Of a stretch of 64,000 bases of DNA, positions 32,970 to 42,535 are shown in pieces. The notes beneath the pieces were generated by a model that was not told where the DNA came from, did not search any database, and saw nothing but the letters and a program-made list of their open reading frames with translations. The stretch spans positions 62,001 through 126,000 of the forward strand of contig CACBRT010000002.1 of the NCBI GenBank assembly GCA_902541695.1, read 5' to 3'. Within the stretch, counting starts at the first letter, position 1, and every line of letters begins with the position of its first letter. Source of the DNA: an uncultured Alphaproteobacteria bacterium. GTDB taxonomy: Bacteria; Pseudomonadota; Alphaproteobacteria; Rhodobacterales; Rhodobacteraceae. Both the position numbers and the translations under genes were made by a program.

Positions 32970-33007
32970 CGCTTTGGTCGCAGGTTCGAGTCCTGCCTCG
33001 CCTACCA
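32970..33007 (+). repeat. att-like direct repeat, copy 2 (tRNA 3' fragment)
   Basis: Exact 38-bp copy of tRNA positions 30071-30108. No 5' tRNA half is present here. Confidence 0.95.
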
Positions 33008-33163
33008 ACTTTAAAAACCATTTAATTAACTTTTATAGAGGTTTATAAAATTTAAGATTTTGTGGGAACAAATAAATCAAATTTTTTAAAGATTAGTAAA
33101 AACCACAATTTAAATTTAATTTTCTGTTAATTATTCATTTTTTTCTGCTTTAAGGGAAATATA

Positions 33164-33955
33164 ATGGCTATTATGGGGATGGATAAAAAAAATTTCTTTC
33201 TAGATGGGCAAACAGCAATTGTTACTGGAGGAGCAAGTGGTATTGGTCTTTCAACTGTTAGACTGCTTAGTAGTGTTGGTGCTCATGTAATAATGGTAGA
33301 TATCAATAAAGAATTAGGAAATGAATTATCTGAAAAATTTAAATCAGAAGATAAGAAAATTGAATACATATATTGTGATGTTAGTTCAGAAGCATCAATA
33401 TTAGAATTAAGTGAAAAAATAATAAGCAAAAAAGTCTCAATTGAAATTTTAATGCATTTTGCTGGTATTGGTTTAGAAAAAAAATTTATCAATACTTCAC
33501 TTGACGATTGGAATAAAATTATTTCGGTTAATCTAACTGGATCTTTTTTAGTGACTAAAGAAATTGCAAAATTAATGATACCCCATAATTATGGTAGAAT
33601 AATTACAATGTCTTCAGTTGCTGGTTTAAGAGGTGGGACAGGAAGGGCAGCTTATGGTGCTTCAAAAGGTGGAGTTATTGCATTGAGTAAGGTTCTATCA
33701 ATTGAATTGTCACCATATAATATAACAGTTAACACATTATGTCCGGGAGCAATCGAAACAGAATTGGTAAAAAACATGCACGATAAAGAAACTAGAAGAG
33801 TTTTTTTACAGAATATTCCTCAAAAAAGGTATGGTTTTCCGGAAGAAGTAGCTTCATCAGCATTATTTTTTACGTTGCCTGGGTCTTCATATATAAACGG
33901 AACAGTTTTTCCCATAGATGGGGGATTTAATTCCAGTGGCATAATCAAAAAATAA
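33164..33955 (+). CDS. SDR family oxidoreductase (FabG-like)
   Basis: TAIVTGGASGIGLSTVRLL, AYGASKGGVIALSKVLSIEL, NTLCPGAIETEL, GTVFPIDGGF. Confidence 0.88.
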   Translation: MAIMGMDKKNFFLDGQTAIVTGGASGIGLSTVRLLSSVGAHVIMVDINKELGNELSEKFKSEDKKIEYIYCDVSSEASILELSEKIISKKVSIEILMHFAGIGLEKKFINTSLDDWNKIISVNLTGSFLVTKEIAKLMIPHNYGRIITMSSVAGLRGGTGRAAYGASKGGVIALSKVLSIELSPYNITVNTLCPGAIETELVKNMHDKETRRVFLQNIPQKRYGFPEEVASSALFFTLPGSSYINGTVFPIDGGFNSSGIIKK

Positions 33956-34035
33956 ATTCTTTAATTAAGTCATTCTGATCAAAGTTATAAATTTGAGGTT
34001 ATAATAATTTTGTTATTTTAATGTAGAGATTTAGT

Positions 34036-35184
34036 ATGAATAAAATATATTCTAGTCGATTTGTTTATCTTTTCTTTTTTCTATACTCATTTACTTTTGG
34101 GATGATTTTTCCTCGTATTGGAGATTTGCAAATTCAAATGGGAATAGGTGAGAGTTATTTAGGACTAGCACTTTCTGGCTTGCCCATCGGTGTACAAATA
34201 GCCCTTTTATTTGCTGATAAAATTTTATCTCTATTTAATTTTAATGTTGCAGTCTCTATGAGCATTACACTACTGGGCTTTTTTTTATTTTTAGCCTCAT
34301 TTAGTTATGACCCTTGGATTTTTTTTGTATTTCTTTTATTGGCAGGCGTTGCTGTTGGAATAGTTGAGGTTGCCGTAAATATTGAAGCTGACAGAGTAGA
34401 ATATAAAATAAAAAAGAAAATAATGAACAGAAGCCACTCATTTTGGAGTTTAGGTTTTTTTTCAGCTGGATTGTTAGGTGCAGTTTTTTCCCAACTTAGC
34501 ATCAGTCCAACATTCCATTTTTTATTTTGTTTTGTTTTAGGGGTATTATTAGTTTTTTATTTTAGCAAAAAATATGTAGTTGCTCCTATTCGTCCTACAT
34601 TAAATGAAAAACCTTCTTTATTTGTAATACCTACAAAGAAGATTATGGCTTTGGTTTTTTTTACTTTATCGGCAATGTTAATTGAGGGTGCTGGAATAGA
34701 CTGGTCAGTAATTTTTATGAGGGATATATTTAGTACTCCTCCTTTTATAAACGGGATGGCTCTTTTTTTAGGTGCGGCTGCACAATTTATAGTGAGATTT
34801 AATGCTGATAAAGTAGTTGAAAGATTTGGAAGTGAAAATATAGCAAAATGGTCAATAATTATAATGTTTATAGGGTTAATTTTTGTCTCTTTTTCAAATA
34901 GTCCTTATTTAGTTTTATTTGGATTTTTTTTAATGGGTGGAGGCACAGCAGTTTTGTTTCCTCTTGCCGTTTCAACTGCTGCACAACTTTCTGATAAAAC
35001 AGCTGCTGCAAATGTTGCTTCACTTGCTCAGATTTCCTTTATAGTTTTTTTAATAGGACCCCCTTTTTTAGGATTTATAGCTGAAACCTATGGAATTAGA
35101 ATTTCTTTCATGATTTGCTTCCCGCTTCTTTTTTTAAGCTGGGGTTTTATATCTTCTATTGATAAAAAAAAAGATTATGGATAA
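34036..35184 (+). CDS. MFS transporter
   Basis: About 12 hydrophobic segments, internal symmetry, MFS-like GLALSGLPIGVQIALLFADKI and LMGGGTAVLFPLAVSTAAQLSDKTAAANVASLAQ. Confidence 0.82.
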   Translation: MNKIYSSRFVYLFFFLYSFTFGMIFPRIGDLQIQMGIGESYLGLALSGLPIGVQIALLFADKILSLFNFNVAVSMSITLLGFFLFLASFSYDPWIFFVFLLLAGVAVGIVEVAVNIEADRVEYKIKKKIMNRSHSFWSLGFFSAGLLGAVFSQLSISPTFHFLFCFVLGVLLVFYFSKKYVVAPIRPTLNEKPSLFVIPTKKIMALVFFTLSAMLIEGAGIDWSVIFMRDIFSTPPFINGMALFLGAAAQFIVRFNADKVVERFGSENIAKWSIIIMFIGLIFVSFSNSPYLVLFGFFLMGGGTAVLFPLAVSTAAQLSDKTAAANVASLAQISFIVFLIGPPFLGFIAETYGIRISFMICFPLLFLSWGFISSIDKKKDYG

Positions 35185-35217
35185 AAAACTAAGTTAAATT
35201 AAATATTTAGTTTAAAC

Positions 35218-35868
35218 ATGCTAAAATCTGAACGTGCGCATTATATTCTTTGTAAGTTGGATGAGTTATATCCTAAACCTCCGATCCCATTAAGTAGTAA
35301 AAACAATTTCCAATTATTAGTTGCAGTTTTATTAAGTGCGCAATGTACTGATGAAAGAGTGAATAAAGTAACTCCAGAATTATTCAAATTAGCTGGAGAC
35401 CCTTTCAAGATGCAAAATGTTCCTGTAGAAGAAATTTATGAAATAATACGACCATGTGGTTTAGCTCCAAAAAAATCAAAAGCAATTTCTGAATTATCCG
35501 CTATTTTAGTTGAAAAATATAATGGTGAGATCCCAAAAGAAATTGATTTACTCGAAGAACTCCCAGGTGTTGGTCATAAAACAGCAAGTGTTCTTTTATC
35601 TCAGGGTTTTGGAATACCAGCTTTTCCAGTTGACACTCATATTCATCGACTAGCCCAACGATGGGGTTTAACAAGTGGAAAAAGTGTGGTTAAAACTGAG
35701 GAAGACCTAAAGAAAATTTTTCCAAAAGATTCTTGGAATAAGTTACATTTACAAATAATTTTCTATGGTAGAGAATTTTGCACTGCTAGAGGTTGTAAAG
35801 GGACTAAGTGTGAAATTTGTAGAACTTGTTTTCCTAAAAGAAAAGAGCCTGTGGTTACCAAAAAATAA
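35218..35868 (+). CDS. nth: Endonuclease III
   Basis: LLSAQCTDERVNKVTPELF, HhH-GPD ELPGVGHKTASVLL, VDTHIHRLAQRWGL, 4Fe-4S CxxxxxxCxxCxxxxxC. Confidence 0.96.
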   Translation: MLKSERAHYILCKLDELYPKPPIPLSSKNNFQLLVAVLLSAQCTDERVNKVTPELFKLAGDPFKMQNVPVEEIYEIIRPCGLAPKKSKAISELSAILVEKYNGEIPKEIDLLEELPGVGHKTASVLLSQGFGIPAFPVDTHIHRLAQRWGLTSGKSVVKTEEDLKKIFPKDSWNKLHLQIIFYGREFCTARGCKGTKCEICRTCFPKRKEPVVTKK

Positions 35869-35880
35869 AAATAAATTCTA

Positions 35881-37329
35881 TTACTCCAAATTTGATAAGA
35901 GTGAGAGCTGAGAAAATTCTTCATTACTTTCATTGTCACTTAATTTAGTTGGATAATCACCAGTAAAACAGTGGTCTGTAAATAAAGGATTTTCTGGATC
36001 TCTTCCTTTAGAGTGTCCCATAGCTTTATATAAACCATTAATGCTTAAAAAAGATATGCTATCTGCTTTAAGAAAGTCACATATTTCGTCAGGTGTATTA
36101 TTAGCAGAAAGTAATTGTTCCTGAATCGGGGTATCAATTCCATAAAAATCTGGAAATTTTATAGGAGGTGAGGTTATTCTCATATGAACTTCTTTTGCTC
36201 CTGCGTCTCTGAGCATTTCAATTATTTTTGTGGAGGTAGTACCTCTTACGATTGAATCATCTATTAAAATAATTTTTTTTCCATCTATTAAAGCTCTATT
36301 TACATTATGTTTCAGTTTTACCGATAAAGCTCTAATAGATTGTTGTGGTTCAATAAAGGTCCTACCAACATAATGATTTCTTATAATACCTAACTCAAAA
36401 GGTATTTTGGCGTGTTCAGCATAACCAATAGCCGAAGGAACACCACTATCTGGTACTGGTATTACATAATCAGCATCTGTTGGGGATTCCATAGCCAATT
36501 GTTTTCCAAATGCCTTCCTACATTCATAGATACTTAATCCACCAAGATAACTGTCTGGTCTAGAAAAATATATATATTCAAAAATACAAGGTCTTGGATT
36601 TATCTTTTGAAATGGTTTAATACTATTAATACCGGTTTCATTGATAATAACTATTTCGCCATTTTCTATTTCTCTTATAAACTTTGCTCCGATGATATCT
36701 AAAGCACAGGTCTCTGAACACAAAATATACTTACCATCCAATTCTCCAAGTACCAATGGACGAATTCCAAATGGATCCCTTACGCCAATTAACTCTTTGT
36801 TAGTAAGAGCAACTAATGCAAATGCCCCTTCAATTTGAGAAAGAGCATCAATCATCCTATCAATTGTAAAACTTTTTTTTGATTTTGCTACTAATTGTAA
36901 AATAGTTTCAGTATCAGACGTTGATTGAAAAATAGCTCCCTCCCTCACTAATTCTAAACGTACAGATAGGGCATTTGTTAAATTACCATTATGAGCAATC
37001 GCAAATCCTCCCAATGCTAAATCAGCAAATAATGGTTGTACGTTTCTTAGAAGTGTTCCTCCTGTAGTAGAATATCTTACATGGCCAATAGCAGAATATC
37101 CTTTGAGTCTTCCTAAAACACTTGTTTTAGTAAAAGTATCACTAACAAGCCCCATTCTTCGTTCTGCATGAAAATGTTTATTATCAAAAGTAACAATACC
37201 AGCTGCTTCTTGGCCTCTATGTTGCAAAGCATGGAGCCCTAATGCTGTCAATGCTGCTGCATCAGGATGCCCATAAATTCCAAAAACACCACACTCATGA
37301 TGAGGTCTATCATTTAATAAATTTGGCAA
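35881..37329 (-). CDS. purF: Amidophosphoribosyltransferase
   Basis: HECGVFGIYGHPDAA, HNGNLTN, IPVPDSGVPSAIGYAEHAKIPFELGIIRNHYVGRTFIEP, ILIDDSIVRGTTS. Confidence 0.98.
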   Translation of the reverse strand: MPNLLNDRPHHECGVFGIYGHPDAAALTALGLHALQHRGQEAAGIVTFDNKHFHAERRMGLVSDTFTKTSVLGRLKGYSAIGHVRYSTTGGTLLRNVQPLFADLALGGFAIAHNGNLTNALSVRLELVREGAIFQSTSDTETILQLVAKSKKSFTIDRMIDALSQIEGAFALVALTNKELIGVRDPFGIRPLVLGELDGKYILCSETCALDIIGAKFIREIENGEIVIINETGINSIKPFQKINPRPCIFEYIYFSRPDSYLGGLSIYECRKAFGKQLAMESPTDADYVIPVPDSGVPSAIGYAEHAKIPFELGIIRNHYVGRTFIEPQQSIRALSVKLKHNVNRALIDGKKIILIDDSIVRGTTSTKIIEMLRDAGAKEVHMRITSPPIKFPDFYGIDTPIQEQLLSANNTPDEICDFLKADSISFLSINGLYKAMGHSKGRDPENPLFTDHCFTGDYPTKLSDNESNEEFSQLSLLSNLE

Positions 37330-37519
37330 ATTAAGCTTCCAATTTTAAAATCTTATATCATTAAATTAGTTTATTTAGAATCTTCAACCATTACAGATAA
37401 TAGGCGCTTTTTTTGTATTTGGTAAATGTATTATTAATAAAATTTTTAAATTATTTAAATTCTATAATTTAACTGTTAATTAATAGTTAATAAATATATG
37501 TCACAATAAAGCTGGTTAC

Positions 37520-38401
37520 ATGAAATCATATTCTAATAATATTTTAGGTGCCTTTTTTATGAGTGTTTCTATGGCAGGATTTGTAGCCAATGATGCTATT
37601 ATGAAAATTATTGCTTCAGAATTAAATTTAGAACAATCTATTTTTATAAGAGGTATTTTTTGTACCTTATTCATTCTTTTATTATTTTCTTTTTCAAAAA
37701 ATAAAAACTTAAATGAATGTTTTAAAATTCTACCTTTAATTTTTATGAGATCATTTTTAGAATTATTCGCTACTATTTTTTTTCTTACAGCATTAATTAA
37801 TATGCCATTTGCTAATGTAAATGCCATTTTACAATCGTTACCCCTTACGATAACAATCGTTGCTAGTATCTTTTTCAAAGAAAGTTTTGGTCTTAAAAGA
37901 GGTATCGCTATTATTTTAGGGTTAGTTGGGGTTTTTTTTATTATTAAACCAGGATCTGATGGATTTAACTATTACTCAATTTTAGCAATTTTTGCTGTTT
38001 TATCAGTAACTTTTAGGGATATTCTTACTCGACAAGTATCTAAAATCATACCTGCTTTCTTCATTTCACTAGTTTCCTCAATGATAATTACATCTTCAAT
38101 GGGACTTTACATTGCCATATTTCAAATATGGGACCCTATAAATTTTTTCATTTTATTTAATCTTGGATTATCAGCCGTTTTTTTAATGATAGGTTATTTC
38201 TTTAGTATTGAAGCTATGAGATATGGCGATGTTTCTTTTGTTAGCCCATTTCGTTATACTTTAATAGTATGGGCTTTATTAATAGGAATATTTTTCTTTA
38301 ATGAGACTTTAGATTCCCTAAGTTTTATAGGTATTTTACTAATAATGTTTTCTGGCATTTTCGTTTTATATAGAGAATCTAAAATTAAGAATTTTTCATG
38401 A
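37520..38401 (+). CDS. DMT-superfamily (EamA) transporter
   Basis: Ten hydrophobic helices in two EamA-like halves (LPLTITIVASIFFKESFGLKRGIAIILGLVGVFFIIKPG; WALLIGIFFFNETLDSLSFIGILLIMFSGIFVLYRE). Confidence 0.88.
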   Translation: MKSYSNNILGAFFMSVSMAGFVANDAIMKIIASELNLEQSIFIRGIFCTLFILLLFSFSKNKNLNECFKILPLIFMRSFLELFATIFFLTALINMPFANVNAILQSLPLTITIVASIFFKESFGLKRGIAIILGLVGVFFIIKPGSDGFNYYSILAIFAVLSVTFRDILTRQVSKIIPAFFISLVSSMIITSSMGLYIAIFQIWDPINFFILFNLGLSAVFLMIGYFFSIEAMRYGDVSFVSPFRYTLIVWALLIGIFFFNETLDSLSFIGILLIMFSGIFVLYRESKIKNFS

Positions 38402-38427
38402 GCTTATCATCATAATTTAACTAAATA

Positions 38428-39288
38428 CTAGGCCAAGCATATTACTTTACTAATGCTTTTATTTCTTCTTAATTCAGCCCCTTTTTTCTGATAGTTTTTT
38501 CTATTGATTTCTAAATTAATTAAATTAAATTTGGTATTTGGATTAATATTTAAAAAATCACTATGTTTTTTTGATGCAGATAGTAACCAATTAATTTGAT
38601 CAATACCTACTACACCTAAAAGACCTCTTCTTGTAAATTCGGCCACTACAACACCATTAATGTTCCCATTACTATCAAAAGCAGGACCTCCACTTATACC
38701 CCCAAAAGATAATAAATTTCTAGGGTTTTTTTCTAAAACTGCATAGATAGAATGTTTTTCTAAGATATTGTATGATCGAGCCTCCATTGCCATAAACCCT
38801 GCAAACTCAAGTGCAACATCACCAGGTTTTCCTGCTGGATAGCCTGAAGAAAATGCAATTTTGGAGATTTCTTTTCCGATTTCAAATTTTCCGGGAATCA
38901 AATTATTATTTGAAAATAGTGCTAGGTCAGAATTAGGATGAATCAAAATTTTTTCTATAAAAGAACTCTTATAATCATTTTTAAGATACACTTCTTTACA
39001 TTCATTAATTACATGTCGAGCTGTCATCCATAAATTATTGCCAAGATAAAAAGCAGTTCCTGAACTCGATTGATTTCTACTTGATTTTGTATTTAAGCGA
39101 TATCTATTGAGGTTTCTTAAATTTATTTCATTTTTTTGTTTTGTTATTAAGTTTTTGTCTTCTTTTGCAAATAAATATTCGGTTTTAGTCGTAGCTCCTT
39201 CATTAGAAGGAACATTGTTTATAATAGCCCAAGAAACAGTGAAAAAAGCAATAAACAGGTAAAGATTATTTTTTATAAAAGAATACAT
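38428..39288 (-). CDS. Trypsin-like (S1) serine protease, membrane-anchored or exported
   Basis: SSSGTAFYLGNNLWMTARHVINEC (His), PNSDLALFS (Asp), GGISGGPAFDSNGNINGVVVAE (Ser). Confidence 0.85.
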   Translation of the reverse strand: MYSFIKNNLYLFIAFFTVSWAIINNVPSNEGATTKTEYLFAKEDKNLITKQKNEINLRNLNRYRLNTKSSRNQSSSGTAFYLGNNLWMTARHVINECKEVYLKNDYKSSFIEKILIHPNSDLALFSNNNLIPGKFEIGKEISKIAFSSGYPAGKPGDVALEFAGFMAMEARSYNILEKHSIYAVLEKNPRNLLSFGGISGGPAFDSNGNINGVVVAEFTRRGLLGVVGIDQINWLLSASKKHSDFLNINPNTKFNLINLEINRKNYQKKGAELRRNKSISKVICLA

Positions 39289-39699
39289 TTATCCAATGAT
39301 TGCTGCCGATATTATTAAAGAGACTGAAATTTTTATCGAAAAAAGCAAAATTGATGGTGCTAATTGATTATCTTCAATTCTTCCACTTAAATCTTTAAGA
39401 AATCTATCTGTTACTTTAAAACAAAGCAATTGAAGGAATATTGCAGTTAGTCCCCAAATTATAATTTCTAAGATAGAATTACTAACTGAAAGTGAGCTTG
39501 CCAGTGGTATCCCTATACCTAATAAGGCTCCAGAGAAAGAAATTGAAGCAGCTACATTACCATCTTTTATTAATTTTAATTCTCTGATTGGTGTCAAAAA
39601 AATATAACTTGTTATTCCTAAAAATAATAAACAGAGAGTTACAAACAGATGTGAAATTAAAAATGGTAGACCGGTAATTAAAGCATTTATAAATTCCAT
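39289..39699 (-). CDS. DUF350-family membrane protein
   Basis: Four TM segments, IKDGNVAASISFSGALLGIGIPLASSL typical of DUF350. Confidence 0.8.
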   Translation of the reverse strand: MEFINALITGLPFLISHLFVTLCLLFLGITSYIFLTPIRELKLIKDGNVAASISFSGALLGIGIPLASSLSVSNSILEIIIWGLTAIFLQLLCFKVTDRFLKDLSGRIEDNQLAPSILLFSIKISVSLIISAAIIG

Positions 39700-39748
39700 A
39701 ATTTTACCTCATAATATTTTTTAAGTCTTAATTTGGAAATAACTTAAA

Positions 39749-41161
39749 CTAAGATTTAAGAGTATTAAAGGCTTCCAAGGCTTTTAATCTGGACACCTTT
39801 AAATCTACTATTGGGGAGGGATATGTTTCTCCTAATTTTATTCCTGCATCTAATAATACTGAATTAGGAGCTTCCCATGGGCAGTGTATAAATTTTTGGT
39901 CTAAATGAATTAATTCTGGTATGTATTTTTTTATATATAAGCCTTTTTTGTCAAATTTTTCACTTTGAGTCACTGGATTAAATACTCGAAAATAGGGTGC
40001 AGCATCTGCACCACATCCTGCGATCCATTGCCAACCAGCAGTATTATTAGCAATATCTGCGTCAAATAAACAATTCCAAAACCATTTTGCTCCATGTCGC
40101 CAGTCAATAAGTAGATTTTTTACCAAAAAAGATCCAACTACCATTCTTAATCGATTATGCATAGATCCAGTTTGCCAGAGCTCACGCATTCCAGCATCTA
40201 CTAATGGAAATCCCGTTAAACCTTTTTGCCATTTCTTTAAAGCAATTCCATCATTTTTCCAGGGGAAACCATCAAATTTTTTTTGCAGGTTTTCATAAAT
40301 AAATTGAGGAAAGTGGTAAAGAAGATGATTTGAAAACTCTCTCCATCCTAGTTCACTTAAAAAGTGATCTGTATTTTCATTTTTATTATTATTAACAACC
40401 GTATACCAGACTTTATTTGGTGATATTTCACCAAAATGAAAATTGGGAGCTAATCTTGAAACATTGTCTAGCGATGGAAAATTTCTTCCATCTTTATAAT
40501 TTTTTAAACCATTTTTAATAAAAAATTCAAGTCTTTCAAATGCTTTTTTCTCTCCAATTAGTGCGTGACTTAAAATACTCTTCTGCCAATTATCAGCATT
40601 AGTTTTATTAATATTAAATTCATTATTTTTCACCACATCTTGTTTAAGATTTATTTTAGGAGGTTTTGGTAAAGGGGCTCGTGGAGGAGAACTCCCTAAG
40701 CATCCTTTTCTATAAAAGGGTGTGAATACTTTATAGGGAGTTCCGTCCTTTTTTAAAATTTCCCAGGGTTCCCAAAGAAGATTTCCATTAAATGTTTCAC
40801 ATCTAATGCCAGTTTTTTTTATTTCTTGTTTAATTATGGTGTCTCTTTTTATTTCCCATGGGGCATAATTTCTGTTCCAGTAAACACCTGATACATTATT
40901 GTTTTTTATTAATTCTTTTAAAATTTTTAAAGGGTCCCCTTTAAAAATGGTCAGACCGTTTTTTAGGGATTTATTTAATAGTTTCAATGACTCATAAAGC
41001 CATGTTAAACTGGCTTCACCATGATTGAAATCAACGGTAGCGTTTTCGTCAAAAATATAAATGGGTATTAATTCTGAATTTTCTGTGGCTTCAGTAAGAG
41101 ATGGATTATCATCAAGCCTCAGATCATTTCTAAACCAATGAATATTTACTTCTTTTGTCAC
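39749..41161 (-). CDS. phrB: Deoxyribodipyrimidine photolyase (cryptochrome/photolyase family)
   Basis: IHWFRNDLRLDDNPSL, ELGWREFSNHLLYHFP, WKNDGIALKKWQKGLTGFPLVDAGMRELWQTGSMHNRLRMVVGSFLVKNLLIDWRHGAKWF. Confidence 0.96.
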   Translation of the reverse strand: MTKEVNIHWFRNDLRLDDNPSLTEATENSELIPIYIFDENATVDFNHGEASLTWLYESLKLLNKSLKNGLTIFKGDPLKILKELIKNNNVSGVYWNRNYAPWEIKRDTIIKQEIKKTGIRCETFNGNLLWEPWEILKKDGTPYKVFTPFYRKGCLGSSPPRAPLPKPPKINLKQDVVKNNEFNINKTNADNWQKSILSHALIGEKKAFERLEFFIKNGLKNYKDGRNFPSLDNVSRLAPNFHFGEISPNKVWYTVVNNNKNENTDHFLSELGWREFSNHLLYHFPQFIYENLQKKFDGFPWKNDGIALKKWQKGLTGFPLVDAGMRELWQTGSMHNRLRMVVGSFLVKNLLIDWRHGAKWFWNCLFDADIANNTAGWQWIAGCGADAAPYFRVFNPVTQSEKFDKKGLYIKKYIPELIHLDQKFIHCPWEAPNSVLLDAGIKLGETYPSPIVDLKVSRLKALEAFNTLKS

Positions 41162-41299
41162 TTTTAAAATATCGACCTTGTTATTAGTTAAGATGATAGA
41201 TAAATAATCTGTTGCTCCTAATTTACAACCGTATTATTTTTATGATTAATATTTTCTTAAGTTAATATTTAACAATTAATTCTTATATCAGGTATAATA

Positions 41300-42535
41300 A
41301 TGGACATAGGCCTAACAAAAAAAGTTGAAAATTTAAAAAATGAAGTAAGAGATTTTATTGATAATGAAATTAGGCCTAAAGAAGATGAATATTTTCAGGA
41401 CGTAGGTGCGGCTGGCTCACGATTTCAATTCACTAGCAAAATGCTATCTACCATTAATAATTTAAAACAAAAAGCAAAAAGTAAAAATCTTTGGAATTTT
41501 TGGCTTACGGATAGTAAAGATGGCCATGGATTAACTACAGTAGAATATGCTTATTTAGCTGAAGAAATGGGCAAATGTAGGCTCGGTGCTGAAATTTTTA
41601 ATTGTTCTGCTCCAGATACTGGTAATATGGAAGTAATTAAGAGGTATGGTTCTCAAAAACATAAAGAGATTTGGTTAAAGCCGTTGCTAAACGGAGAAAT
41701 AAGATCTGCTTATTGTATGACTGAACCTGACGTTGCCTCTTCTGATGCTACTAACATTTCATTAAAAGCAGAAGAAAAAGATGATCACTATGTGTTAAAT
41801 GGAGAAAAATGGTGGATATCTGGTGCTGGTGATCCGAGATGTAAAGTATACATAGTTTTAGCTAAAACAAATAATTCAACTGAAAATAAACACCATAATC
41901 ATTCTATGTTTGTGGTTCCAAGTGATACTGATGGAATCAAAATATTAAGACCCATGCAAGTCTATGGTCATGATGATGCGCCACATGGTCACATGCACAT
42001 AAATTTTAAAAATGTAAAAGTCCACAAGGAAGACCTTTTACTAAACAAGGAGGGTAAAGGGTTTGAAATAGCACAGGGTAGATTAGGGCCAGGCAGAATA
42101 CACCATTGCATGAGAGCAATTGGACAAGCTGAATTTGCTCTTGAAATGATGTGTGAAAGAGCATTAACAAGGTCAGCCTTTGGTAAGAAAATTTCAGAGT
42201 TAGGTGCAAATTATGACATTATAGCTAATTGTAGAATAGAAATTGAAATGGCTAGGTTACTTTGTCTTAAAGCTGCATGGATGATGGATAATTATGATCC
42301 TAAAACAGCAGCGCCTTGGATAAGTAAAATTAAAGTCGTTGCACCAAAAGTTGCCCTAAAAGTAGTAGACGAAGCGGTTCAACTTTTTGGAGGAATGGGA
42401 GTTAGTCAAGATACCCCACTTGCTATTGCTTGGACACATTTGAGGACACTAAGATTAGCAGACGGCCCAGATGCAGTTCACAGACGTCAGGTAGCAAGAG
42501 CTGAGTTAAAAAAATTCAAAAAAAATGAATTTTAA
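41300..42535 (+). CDS. Acyl-CoA dehydrogenase family protein (ACAD10/11-like)
   Basis: AYCMTEPDVASSDATNIS, GEKWWISGAGDPRCKVYIVLAKT, QLFGGMGVSQDTPLAIAWTHLRTLRLADGPDAVHRRQVARAEL. Confidence 0.92.
   Translation: MDIGLTKKVENLKNEVRDFIDNEIRPKEDEYFQDVGAAGSRFQFTSKMLSTINNLKQKAKSKNLWNFWLTDSKDGHGLTTVEYAYLAEEMGKCRLGAEIFNCSAPDTGNMEVIKRYGSQKHKEIWLKPLLNGEIRSAYCMTEPDVASSDATNISLKAEEKDDHYVLNGEKWWISGAGDPRCKVYIVLAKTNNSTENKHHNHSMFVVPSDTDGIKILRPMQVYGHDDAPHGHMHINFKNVKVHKEDLLLNKEGKGFEIAQGRLGPGRIHHCMRAIGQAEFALEMMCERALTRSAFGKKISELGANYDIIANCRIEIEMARLLCLKAAWMMDNYDPKTAAPWISKIKVVAPKVALKVVDEAVQLFGGMGVSQDTPLAIAWTHLRTLRLADGPDAVHRRQVARAELKKFKKNEF

Larger units (their letters stand above)
30109..33007. mobile_element. Putative small tRNA-associated integrated element (no integrase)
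   Basis: About 2.9 kb between the full tRNA and an exact copy of its 3' 38 bp. Contains one large ORF. Confidence 0.7.

Noticed and set aside
37516-37878. 120-aa ORF opposite the EamA transporter
   Set aside because: Complement of hydrophobic-codon sequence. No independent support.
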